From JADKFD01 sp050250665 (GTDB lineage: Bacteria > Pseudomonadota > Gammaproteobacteria > Xanthomonadales > SZUA-5): a stretch of 53,597 nt of DNA. A program made the translations under genes and the position numbers. Under the pieces are notes generated by a model. The model searched no databases. It was given only the letters and a program-made list of their open reading frames with translations, and was not told the origin of the DNA. The stretch spans positions 1-53,597 of the forward strand of contig JBFWOF010000045.1 of assembly GCA_050250665.1 (NCBI GenBank), in the 5' to 3' direction. Below, piece by piece: positions 36,983-44,446 of this stretch (positions are counted from its first letter, which is position 1; the number at the start of each line of letters is the position of its first letter).

Positions 36983-37149
36983 GGGCAGTGTAGGTCAACG
37001 TCGTCGGGTCAGTCGGACAATAGCAATGGTGAGACTGCCTGATGGCGTTGTGTGCACCTTTCGCAATCCAATCTAAGGTTGTCTCGGCAAATCCCGACTG
37101 CGAAGCTCGTCCAGAACCGAACCCGCACTGGCTTGTTCGATGGATGTCC

Positions 37150-37169
37150 CTGATTTCAAACTGATTTCA
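37150..37169. promoter_or_regulatory. 11-bp direct repeat, candidate response-regulator site
   Basis: CTGATTTCA occurs at 37150 and again at 37161, an exact 11-bp period. OmpR/PhoB-family regulators bind direct repeats with this spacing. It lies between the divergent cyclase (start 36982) and the response-regulator gene (start 37328). Confidence 0.5.
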
Positions 37170-37258
37170 GTCGAGCATTCTGGGTGCTTCAGGCCAATCG
37201 GCCTCGACAAAGCCAGCGGTCCAGATCGGGACTGAGACGGAAGGTTGTTGCTCTTCAC

Positions 37259-37298
37259 ATCTTCACGATATCTCGGAGCGTATCTTCACAAACGTGAA
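37259..37298. promoter_or_regulatory. ATCTTCAC direct repeat and TTCAC-N4-GTGAA dyad
   Basis: ATCTTCAC occurs at 37259 and 37282, 23 bases apart. The second copy forms a TTCAC/GTGAA inverted pair ending at 37298. The region ends about 30 bases before the response-regulator start codon, so autoregulation is possible. Confidence 0.35.
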
Positions 37299-37327
37299 AA
37301 CGCCCTATCCCGGGCCAGGAGATGATC

Positions 37328-38050
37328 ATGAACAAGCGAGATGAGCAATCGGGTCTGGTGCTGCTGGTGGAGGACAACCGCGGCATTTCGGAGATGGTGG
37401 GAGAATTTCTTGAGCGTCGGGGCTACTCGGTCGATTACGCCGCGGATGGCGTGACCGGTTTGCATCTGGCGGTGAGCAACAGTTATGACGTGGTGGTGCT
37501 GGATCTGATGCTGCCGGGTATGGATGGGCTGGATGTCTGCCGCAAGCTGCGTCAGGAAGCGAAGAAGTCGACGCCGGTGCTGATGTTGACCGCGCGTGAC
37601 ACGCTGGAAGACAAGGTGACGGGCCTGGATGCCGGTGCCGACGACTACCTGGTCAAGCCCTTCGAAGTGAAGGAGCTGGAGGCGCGGGTGCGTGCGCTGA
37701 TTCGTCGGGATCGTCGTCAGGTCAGTCAGGAAGTGCTGCGCGTTGGCGATCTGGTGCTGGATACCGCCACGCTGCGTCTAACGCGCGGTGGCAAGGACAT
37801 GCAGGTGTCGCCGATCGGCCTGAAGCTGCTGACGATCCTGATGCGCGAGTCGCCGCGGGTAGTGTCGCGTCGTGATATCGAACGTGAGGTCTGGGGCGAT
37901 ATGCTGCCGGACAGCGATACCCTGCGTTCGCATCTGTACAACTTGCGCAAGGTGATCGACAAGCCTTTCCAGAAGACGCTGCTGCACACGATTCACAGTG
38001 CAGGCTATCGCTTGGCTGATCTGGACAACGAGTCAGCTGCGGCGGCTTGA
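37328..38050 (+). CDS. OmpR/PhoB-family response regulator (orphan)
   Basis: This 240-residue two-component regulator has a receiver domain with phospho-acceptor Asp59 (VVVLDLMLPGMDG), acidic pocket Glu15-Asp16 and KPFE. A C-terminal winged helix follows (about 137-232), with VVSRRDIEREVWGD and the SDTLRSHLYNLRKVID recognition helix. The ATG at 37328 was preferred over 37322 because AGGAG (37317-37321) then has proper spacing. No histidine kinase gene follows: the next 555 bases are repeats. It is divergent from the lasso cyclase, with an 11-bp direct repeat between them. Control of that operon is inferred from position only. Confidence 0.93.
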   Translation: MNKRDEQSGLVLLVEDNRGISEMVGEFLERRGYSVDYAADGVTGLHLAVSNSYDVVVLDLMLPGMDGLDVCRKLRQEAKKSTPVLMLTARDTLEDKVTGLDAGADDYLVKPFEVKELEARVRALIRRDRRQVSQEVLRVGDLVLDTATLRLTRGGKDMQVSPIGLKLLTILMRESPRVVSRRDIEREVWGDMLPDSDTLRSHLYNLRKVIDKPFQKTLLHTIHSAGYRLADLDNESAAAA

Positions 38051-38220
38051 ACTGTTGGGTTGTTGGTTGCCGGTTGTCGGTTGTCGGTATGGACCAACGG
38101 CGTCGGACTGTGGGAGCGGGCTCTGCCCGCGATCGCTTCAATGCCAAGAGCCCCGCTGAGCCGCTGCGCGGCACAGCGGGCTACGACAGGCTGGTTCCCG
38201 GTTGCGGGTTGTTGGTTGTT
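38051..38220. repeat. heptamer runs, REP hairpin and half repeat unit
   Basis: Degenerate GGTTGTCGG/GGTTGTTGG runs lie at about 38055-38090 and 38198-38220. They flank a TGTGGGAGCGGGCTCTGCCC hairpin (38108-38133) and the right half (38148-38184) of the 94-bp unit that is tandemly repeated next. The first run begins immediately after the response-regulator stop codon. Confidence 0.7.
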
Positions 38221-38239
38221 GGAAAGGGCCGCAGCCGTT

Positions 38240-38518
38240 GTGGCCCGCACTGCGCGCAGCGCTGTGCGGGCGGTGATGCGATGAGCCCCGCTGAGCCGCT
38301 GCGCGGCACATCGGGCTACGAAAGGCGGCTCTTGTAGCCCGCACTGCGCGCAGCGCTGTCCGGGCGGTGATGCGAAGAGCCCCGCTGAGCGGCTGCGCGG
38401 CACAACGGGCTACGAAAGGCGGCTCTTGTAGCCCGCACTGCGCGCAGCGCTGTCCGGGAAGTGACGCCGAAGAGACCCGCTGAGCCGCTGCGCGGCACAA
38501 CGGGCTACGAAAGGCCGC
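38240..38518. repeat. three tandem 94-bp units
   Basis: Units begin at 38240, 38334 and 38428, each 94 bases apart. Each runs from TAGCCCGCACTGCGCGCAGC (first copy TGGCCC) to GCGGCACAACGGGCTACGAA. Unit ends GTAGCCC and GGGCTAC are complementary, so each unit can fold on itself. A single diverged copy lies at 40722-40802. No gene is seen in 38051-38605. Confidence 0.9.
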
Positions 38519-38605
38519 GGCCTTCGGGCTATGTCTGATAAGGGAATGCACCGCCGCCACGCGGGCTTGGCTAGACTCGAGCTCTTCTGCTGATCGGAGC
38601 CGAGC

Positions 38606-39715
38606 ATGAAAGTCCGCGCTGCTGTTGCTCACAAGGCGGGTGCCCCGCTGAGTATCGAAATGGTCGATCTGGAGGGCCCTCGTGCTGGCGAGGTGCTGGT
38701 CGAGATCAAGGCCACCGGCATCTGTCATACCGATGCCTACACGCTCTCGGGTGCCGATGCCGAAGGTTTGTTTCCCTCGATTCTCGGCCACGAAGGCGCT
38801 GGCGTCATCGTCGATGTCGGCGCTGGCGTGAAGAGTGTACGCAAGGGCGATCATGTCATTCCGCTGTACACGCCCGAATGTCGTGAGTGTGAGTACTGCC
38901 TCAACCCCAAGACCAATTTGTGTCAGGCCATCCGCAGCACGCAGGGGCAGGGCTTGATGCCGGACGGCAGCAGCCGCTTCTCGCTGGATGGCAGGCCGCT
39001 GTACCACTACATGGGGACTTCCACCTTTGCCAACTACATCGTGCTGCCGGAAATCGCGGTGGCGAAGATTCGCGAAGATGCGCCTTTCGACAAGGTCTGC
39101 TACATCGGCTGCGGTGTCACCACCGGCATTGGCGCGGTGATCTATACGGCCAAGGTGGAGGCCGGTTCGCGCGTGGTGGTCTTCGGCCTCGGTGGTATCG
39201 GGCTGAACGTGATCCAGGGCGCGCGCATGGTCGGCGCCAGCCAGATCGTCGGGGTCGACATCAATCCGGCCAAGCGCGCGCTGGCGGAAAAGTTCGGCAT
39301 GACCGATTTCGTCAACCCGAAGGAAATCGAGGGCGATCTGGTCAGCTATCTGGTCGGTTTGACCAAGGGCGGCGCCGACTACAGCTTCGAATGCGTGGGC
39401 AACACCACACTGATGCGACAGGCGCTGGAGTGCTGCCACAAGGGCTGGGGCACGTCCGTCATCATTGGCGTGGCCGAATCGGGCAAGGAAATCTCGACCC
39501 GACCGTTCCAGCTGGTGACCGGTCGCAACTGGCGCGGCAGTGCCTTCGGCGGCGCCCGCGGGCGCACCGATGTGCCGAAGATCGTCGATTGGTACATGGA
39601 CGGGCGCATCGATATCGACAGCCTGATCACCCATACCATGCCGCTGGATCAGATCAACGAAGGCTTCGATCTGATGCACCGGGGTGAATCGATCCGCAGC
39701 GTCGTCGTCTACTGA
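38606..39715 (+). CDS. frmA: S-(hydroxymethyl)glutathione dehydrogenase (class III alcohol dehydrogenase)
   Basis: This 369-residue zinc- and NAD-dependent enzyme oxidises the spontaneous formaldehyde-glutathione adduct to S-formylglutathione. The catalytic zinc ligands lie in GICHTDAYT, GHEGAG and YIGCGVTTGIG. The structural zinc loop is PECRECEYCLNPKTNLC. The Rossmann motif is FGLGGIGL. The family-typical GRTDVPKIVDWY is present near the C-terminus. The length is exact. Its stop codon overlaps the next start by one base (TGATG), making a two-gene formaldehyde detoxification operon. No FrmR-type regulator gene is adjacent. Confidence 0.97.
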   Translation: MKVRAAVAHKAGAPLSIEMVDLEGPRAGEVLVEIKATGICHTDAYTLSGADAEGLFPSILGHEGAGVIVDVGAGVKSVRKGDHVIPLYTPECRECEYCLNPKTNLCQAIRSTQGQGLMPDGSSRFSLDGRPLYHYMGTSTFANYIVLPEIAVAKIREDAPFDKVCYIGCGVTTGIGAVIYTAKVEAGSRVVVFGLGGIGLNVIQGARMVGASQIVGVDINPAKRALAEKFGMTDFVNPKEIEGDLVSYLVGLTKGGADYSFECVGNTTLMRQALECCHKGWGTSVIIGVAESGKEISTRPFQLVTGRNWRGSAFGGARGRTDVPKIVDWYMDGRIDIDSLITHTMPLDQINEGFDLMHRGESIRSVVVY

Positions 39716-40566
39716 TGGCCATCCAGGTACTCAGCGAGCACGCCTGCTTTGGCGGCGTGCAGGGTTTCTACCAGCATGATTCGGCCAGTTGTGCCGGGCC
39801 GATGCGCTTTTCGGTATACCGACCGCCGCAGGCGGCGACGGGCTCCTTGCCGGTACTGTTCTATCTCGCGGGTCTTACCTGCAACGAGGAGACCTTCGCG
39901 ATCAAGGCCGGCGCTCAGCGGATGGCGGCCGAACTGGGACTGATGCTGGTGGCGCCGGATACCAGTCCGCGTGACACCGGCTTTCCCGGTGCAACCGGTG
40001 ATTGGGAATTCGGCGAGGGAGCCGGTTTTTATCTGGATGCCACCGAAGCGCCGTGGTCCCGGCGCTTTCGCATGGAGAGCTATGTCAGTCAGGAACTGCC
40101 GCAGCTGATCGCCGAGGAATTCAATGCCGATCTGGAGCGCTGCGGCATCTTCGGACACTCGATGGGCGGTCACGGGGCACTGACCCTGGCCCTGAAGCAT
40201 CCGCTGCGTTTTCGCAGCGTTTCGGCCTTTGCGCCCATCGTCGCGCCGATCGAGGTGCCCTGGGGCCAGAAGGCGCTGCCGCGTTATCTGGGCGAAGATC
40301 GACGGGCCTGGTGGCGGCACGATGCCTGCGCCCTGATCGCCGAAGGCGCTTTCGCCAGCGAGATCCTGATCGATCAGGGTCTGGCGGACAAATTCCTGAC
40401 GACCCAGCTGCAGCCCGAGAGATTCGAGGCGGCCTGCGCCACCGTGGGTCAGAGCCTCAGGCTGCGTCGCCACGCCGACTACGATCACGGCTATTACTTC
40501 ATCCAGAGTTTCGTCGCCGATCATCTGCGCCACCATTGGCAGGCATTGGGTGGCGCGCTGCGTTGA
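39715..40566 (+). CDS. fghA: S-formylglutathione hydrolase
   Basis: This 283-residue alpha/beta hydrolase (esterase D family) cleaves S-formylglutathione to formate and glutathione. The nucleophile elbow is GHSMGGHGAL with Ser149. The oxyanion-loop region is LAGLTCNEETF. The characteristic GDWEFGEGAGFYLDATEAPW segment follows, and the C-terminal DYDHGYYFIQSF carries the catalytic His. It is translationally coupled to the upstream dehydrogenase and completes its pathway. The same protein is called frmB or yeiG in enterobacteria. Confidence 0.97.
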   Translation: MAIQVLSEHACFGGVQGFYQHDSASCAGPMRFSVYRPPQAATGSLPVLFYLAGLTCNEETFAIKAGAQRMAAELGLMLVAPDTSPRDTGFPGATGDWEFGEGAGFYLDATEAPWSRRFRMESYVSQELPQLIAEEFNADLERCGIFGHSMGGHGALTLALKHPLRFRSVSAFAPIVAPIEVPWGQKALPRYLGEDRRAWWRHDACALIAEGAFASEILIDQGLADKFLTTQLQPERFEAACATVGQSLRLRRHADYDHGYYFIQSFVADHLRHHWQALGGALR

Positions 40567-41080
40567 TCTTGCGAGGCTTCGCCGTGGGCGATGGCGGTGG
40601 CTGGCATTCCAGTCAGAACGCTGCTGGAGCTCGCTCCGGAGGGCGCCGCGCTGCGGCGCCGCTTTCCACGATCCGGTATCGTCAGTGATTGAATTCAAGA
40701 GACTGGGGCTATGCGACTTTTGTAGCCCGAAGTGCGCGCAGCGCTCTGCGGGCGGTGAAGCGAAAGCGCCCCGCTGAGCCGCTGCGCGGCACAACGGGCT
40801 ACGCAGCGGCATGCGCCGGTTCATGGTCAACGCGCAGTTCTTGGTGAAACCGGAAGCGCTTCATGAGTCCTGCGAACGGCAAGAGCGGCCGCGCAGGCGC
40901 GCGGCCCTCCACAAGGGCCGGTAGCACGATAGGCGCCCGGCCCAGCGTCGGAACCCAAGACGCCCATTGATGCAAAATCAGGGAACCGAGTGCCATGCTT
41001 GGCCGTCGATCGTTGATCCCGTCAAAATCCCGCGTGTGCGCTCTGATTGCGGCGCGGCGCTGTCAAGGACTTATCGCCCC
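40567..41080. repeat. gene-free region with a single copy of the 94-bp family at 40722-40802
   Basis: The copy runs GTAGCCCGAAGTGCGCGCAG to GGGCTAC and is slightly shorter than the tandem units at 38240. GGAGCTCGCTCCGGAGGGCG and GGCGCCGCGCTGCGGCGCCG hairpins lie near 40630-40660. No gene is supported in these 514 bases. Confidence 0.7.
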
Positions 41081-41797
41081 ATGCGCCTGCTGATGCTTTT
41101 GATTCCGCTGTTGCTGCTGCTGGCCTGCAGCGAAGACCCCGCGCCTGTCGTCGACCCGGTGCCGCCACCGGCGCCGCCCAAACCGGCTGTACCGGCAGAA
41201 GATCTGTACCAGCTGGCTGTCGGCGGTAACGGCTTCAGGCCGGACATGCGCATGGCCGATCTGCGCGCCCGCTTTGGCGAGGATCAAGTGAGCGCCGCCG
41301 AGGTGCCGCTGGGCGAAGGGCAGAGCGAGCCCGGCGCGATCGTGCATCCGCAGGATCCGGCCCGTCGTGCCTACGTCTACTTCCTCGATGGCAATCCGGA
41401 AAGCACGATCAGCGCGATCCATGTGCGCGATCCCGAATCGATCTGGCGTGGGCCCCTGGGACTGCACCTGGGCAATACCAGCCTGGACCTCGATCGCATG
41501 AACGGGCGACCGTTCCGCTTCCTGGGCTTCGAATGGGATTACGGCGGCTATGTCAGCAACTGGGTCGAAGGTGCGCTGTCGCGATTACTGCTGCCGCCGG
41601 GCCAACTGGCTGTGAGGCTGGCGCCACCGGTGCTGGCCGAAGGGGTGGACTTGCCCAAGGGCTATCCCCGTGGTGAGGGCGAGTTTCCCTCGGACCTGGC
41701 CGCGGTGCACGAACGCCCGCCAGTCGTGGTCGAAATGGGACTGGCCTTTGCGCCTGAGGTGGTGGAAAACGCGCCGGCAGACTCGCCGACGCCTTGA
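41081..41797 (+). CDS. predicted lipoprotein
   Basis: This is a 238-residue protein with a lipoprotein signal peptide ending LLLLLAC (lipobox Leu-Ala-Cys). A Pro-rich linker (VVDPVPPPAPPKPAVP) follows. The mature part contains FRPDMRMADLRARFGEDQVS, FRFLGFEWDYGGYVSNW and a charged C-terminus. The RMADLRARFG segment resembles small periplasmic domains in which a loop protein modulates binding, but no confident family assignment is possible. The start at 41081 is chosen for the signal peptide; the frame is open upstream to 40967 without similarity. Probably anchored in the outer membrane. Confidence 0.7.
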   Translation: MRLLMLLIPLLLLLACSEDPAPVVDPVPPPAPPKPAVPAEDLYQLAVGGNGFRPDMRMADLRARFGEDQVSAAEVPLGEGQSEPGAIVHPQDPARRAYVYFLDGNPESTISAIHVRDPESIWRGPLGLHLGNTSLDLDRMNGRPFRFLGFEWDYGGYVSNWVEGALSRLLLPPGQLAVRLAPPVLAEGVDLPKGYPRGEGEFPSDLAAVHERPPVVVEMGLAFAPEVVENAPADSPTP

Positions 41798-42018
41798 CTG
41801 CCGCGCGGAGGGGGCGCTCCGGCGCGATGCCGAGTCCGTCTATTCAGGACCAGGTAGCGGGCAGTGACCGAGATGGCGGGCTCTTGTAGGTCCGGACTTC
41901 TCTGGACGCTGCTTGCACAGTGCTGGAGAAGCGAGCTGCTTGCATGACGAACGGTGGTGTTCATGTTCCATTCCTTCACACTATGATCACCCGATACCCA
42001 TGTTTCTCAGGACTTCGC

Positions 42019-43161
42019 ATGCGTTTGCCGACCAGTCGTTTGTTGTGGGCCATGGGGGTCTTGTTGCTGATGGGTCTGGCGTCGAGCGCCGTGCAGGCGC
42101 AGAAGTTCTACAAATGGACCGATGCCAACGGCAATGTGCAGTACACACAATCGCCGCCTCCGGAAGGTACCGAATCGGAGCAGCGGGTGGTGGCCACACG
42201 CGAGGTCAGTGAGGAGCGGCGCAAGTACTGCGCGGCCATCCATTCGCTGGCCTATCGACTGGCGGGATACAACCGTTCGGGCATGTCGGTGAGCGCCGCC
42301 AGTGATGCGATGCGTCAGTTCGAGAAGCGAGAGGGTGTGAATGTCGACGACATCGCGCTGCGCGAACTCGTGAATTTCGTGTTTTCGGCGTCTCGCCGCG
42401 ACTACGATACCGACATCGCCGGGCGCGCCTTGGATGCCTGCCTGGGCGGCAGTTTCGGCAAGCTCGGACGCAAGTCACTGGCCTCAGCGGCACAAGATGA
42501 TGCGCCTTCAGCCGGCACAGAGCAGGGCAGGACTACGCAAGCCGGCGGGAGAGTCACCGGGACTGGCTGGGTCACCCATGGACTGATCGCCACCAACTAC
42601 CATGTCGTCGATGGCAAGGATCGGATACGCGTGCGTTTCGCCGATGGCCACGAGGCCACCGCTTTCGTGGGTGAGTCCGACAAGGACAACGATGTGGCCC
42701 TGTTGCGGGTGTCCGGCGCTCTGCCTGCGGGCTTGCCGCTGGCGGGCACCGAGGCCGGGCTCGGTGCCGAGGTGTTTACCCTGGGATATCCGCACACCGA
42801 GATCATGGGCAGCAATGCCAAGCTGTCCACCGGCATCGTCAGTTCCACCACAGGCCTGCGTGACGATCCACGTCTGTATCAGATCTCGGTACCGGTGCAG
42901 GCAGGCAACAGTGGCGGGCCGCTGCTCAATCGCGATGGTGAGGTGGTCGGTCTGGTGACCGCCAAGCTGTCGGCGGCCCAGGTCTACCGCTGGACCGGTG
43001 ATCTGCCGCAGAACGTGAACTACGCGGTGAAAGTGTCCTTCCTGAATCGGTTGCTGCAGCGGATTTCTGCTGCTGAGGCAGAAATGCCGGCTCAGACTGA
43101 TACGCTGGAGCATCATGCGGCACGCATAGGGCCATCGGTGGTGCTGGTGATTGCAGAGTGA
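42019..43161 (+). CDS. secreted trypsin-like serine protease with N-terminal DUF4124
   Basis: This is a 380-residue protein. The signal peptide is 1-28 (LLWAMGVLLLMGLASSAVQA). Next is a DUF4124 domain (QKFYKWTDANGNVQYTQSPP, about 29-65). A Cys-containing helical linker (about 66-175) precedes a Deg/HtrA-like trypsin fold. The catalytic triad is His195 (TNYHVVDG), Asp225 (DNDVALL) and Ser298 (QAGNSGGPL). No PDZ domain follows. AGGA six bases before 42019 decides the start. Its stop overlaps the GTG start of the next gene (GTGA), so the two are coupled. A periplasmic quality-control or surface protease is inferred. Confidence 0.88.
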   Translation: MRLPTSRLLWAMGVLLLMGLASSAVQAQKFYKWTDANGNVQYTQSPPPEGTESEQRVVATREVSEERRKYCAAIHSLAYRLAGYNRSGMSVSAASDAMRQFEKREGVNVDDIALRELVNFVFSASRRDYDTDIAGRALDACLGGSFGKLGRKSLASAAQDDAPSAGTEQGRTTQAGGRVTGTGWVTHGLIATNYHVVDGKDRIRVRFADGHEATAFVGESDKDNDVALLRVSGALPAGLPLAGTEAGLGAEVFTLGYPHTEIMGSNAKLSTGIVSSTTGLRDDPRLYQISVPVQAGNSGGPLLNRDGEVVGLVTAKLSAAQVYRWTGDLPQNVNYAVKVSFLNRLLQRISAAEAEMPAQTDTLEHHAARIGPSVVLVIAE

Positions 43162-44030
43162 GTTCCGGCCATCCGATCGCCCTGCATGTGCGCTGTTACG
43201 GCTCGGGTCCGCCGCTGCTGTTGATCCATGGGCTCGGCTCCAGTGGCGACGACTGGGCCTTTCAGATCGGCCCGCTGGCCGAGCACTACCAGGTGATTGT
43301 TCCCGACCTGCGCGGCTGCGGACGCAGCCCAGTCGGCAGCGGCGCGGTATCGATAGCCGGCTTTGCCGCGGAACTGTGGCAGTTGCTCGATCGATGGCAG
43401 CTTTCAGATGCGCGTATCGCCGGCTTTTCCATGGGGGGTGCCGTGGCGCTGGAAATGGCCTTGCAGCGGCCTGATGCCACGTTGCAGGTGGTGACCATCA
43501 ACAGCCTGCCCAGCTATCGCGTCGATCATTGGCGCAAATGGCTGGAGTTGAACCTGCAGGTGGGGATGGTCAAGTTGCTCGGATTGCCGCGCACGGCGAC
43601 GATGGTGGGGCGCAGGCTGTTTCCCGAGCCGCACCAGCTGGCGATGCGCCAGCGCGTGGTCGAGGTGCTCAGCGCGACCGCGGTCGAACCCTATCTGCGT
43701 TGCGCTCGGGCCCTGGCGGACTGGTGTGCGGCCGAGCGCATCGACAGGCTGCGCACCGATCTGCTGATGATCGCCGGTGACAAGGACTACACCGGTCTGG
43801 CGGAAAAACAGGAGTGGGCGCGGCGCATGGGTGCGCGCCTGGCGGTCGTGGCCGGTTCGCGGCACGGTACGCCTTTCGATGCCATTCAAGCGACCAATCG
43901 TTGCCTGCTGGCTTTCTTCGGCGGCCAACCACTGCCGGAAGACTTGCGCATCGACCACGCCGACGAGGTGCCGGCAGCACCACCGACGTTGCCAGAGGAA
44001 TCAGCCATTCTGGCTTCGTCAGGATCCTGA
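43158..44030 (+). CDS. alpha/beta hydrolase
   Basis: This is a 290-residue alpha/beta-hydrolase-fold protein. The oxyanion region is LLLIHGLGSSGDDW (21-34). The nucleophile elbow is IAGFSMGGAVALE with Ser91. The acid is probably Asp in IAGDKDYTGL, and the catalytic His lies in VAGSRHGTPFDA. It resembles the proline-iminopeptidase/haloperoxidase-like branch, whose members are esterases, lactonases or peptidases; the substrate cannot be assigned. It starts with GTG overlapping the protease stop. No signal peptide is seen, so it acts in the cytoplasm. Confidence 0.85.
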   Translation: MSSGHPIALHVRCYGSGPPLLLIHGLGSSGDDWAFQIGPLAEHYQVIVPDLRGCGRSPVGSGAVSIAGFAAELWQLLDRWQLSDARIAGFSMGGAVALEMALQRPDATLQVVTINSLPSYRVDHWRKWLELNLQVGMVKLLGLPRTATMVGRRLFPEPHQLAMRQRVVEVLSATAVEPYLRCARALADWCAAERIDRLRTDLLMIAGDKDYTGLAEKQEWARRMGARLAVVAGSRHGTPFDAIQATNRCLLAFFGGQPLPEDLRIDHADEVPAAPPTLPEESAILASSGS

Positions 44031-44145
44031 GCGCCGCAGATTCGCCGACTGCCAGCTCAAGACGCGCATACCAGGCGCAGCAGGCGAGATAGACAGTCGG
44101 AACCGAGTTTTCGGTGGCAACGGTCGGAGCTGAGGGCCGCCAGCG

Positions 44146-44296
44146 TAGGCCGGGTCCTCGCGGCGATCAGACGTGTTCTCGACCAAAGCCGGTTCCGCGA
44201 GGCGCCCGGCGCTTTACGCGACACCCAGAGCCGCGGCCGCCGGCGCGAATTTGCTCGTCGCCAGCACCGGCCCGACGCGCGCCGGAGCCGCGCTAC
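44146..44296 (-). repeat. dispersed repeat, copy 2 (inverted relative to 12170)
   Basis: Read on minus, it begins GTAGCGCGGCTCCGGCGCGC and ends GACCCGGCCTA, as at 12170-12315. The central GCGCCGGCGGCCGCGGCTC block is also shared. It occupies the gap between the hydrolase and the katG terminator, and no gene is seen from 44031 to 44446. Confidence 0.75.
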
Positions 44297-44351
44297 TTCC
44301 TGACGTCGAGATCCAGACGCGCAGTCAAGACTGGCGGCCTTGCCGACCCCC

Positions 44352-44380
44352 AAAAAAAAATCGCCATGTTGCCATGGCGA
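44352..44380 (-). terminator. intrinsic terminator of katG
   Basis: On the minus strand a perfect 8-bp stem (TCGCCATG/CATGGCGA, 4-base loop) is followed directly by nine T residues. It lies 67 bases after the katG stop codon. It is a textbook rho-independent terminator and works only in the minus direction. Confidence 0.92.
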
Positions 44381-44410
44381 TGTCGGATTACCGCATGAGT
44401 GTCCTCTGAC

Positions 44411-44429
44411 GGGGCAGCGTCGCTGCCCC
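44411..44429 (-). other. second hairpin in the katG 3' region
   Basis: GGGGCAGC and GCTGCCCC arms with a 3-base loop form a stable stem between the katG stop and its terminator. Without a T-run it is more likely an mRNA 3'-end stabiliser. Confidence 0.6.
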
Positions 44430-44446
44430 GCAGAGATCCGTCGGGT

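Noticed and set aside
37073..37258. 61-codon open frame upstream of the lasso cyclase as a second precursor
   Set aside because: It starts with GTG without a ribosome site and lacks the leader motif Y-x2-P-x-L-x3-G.
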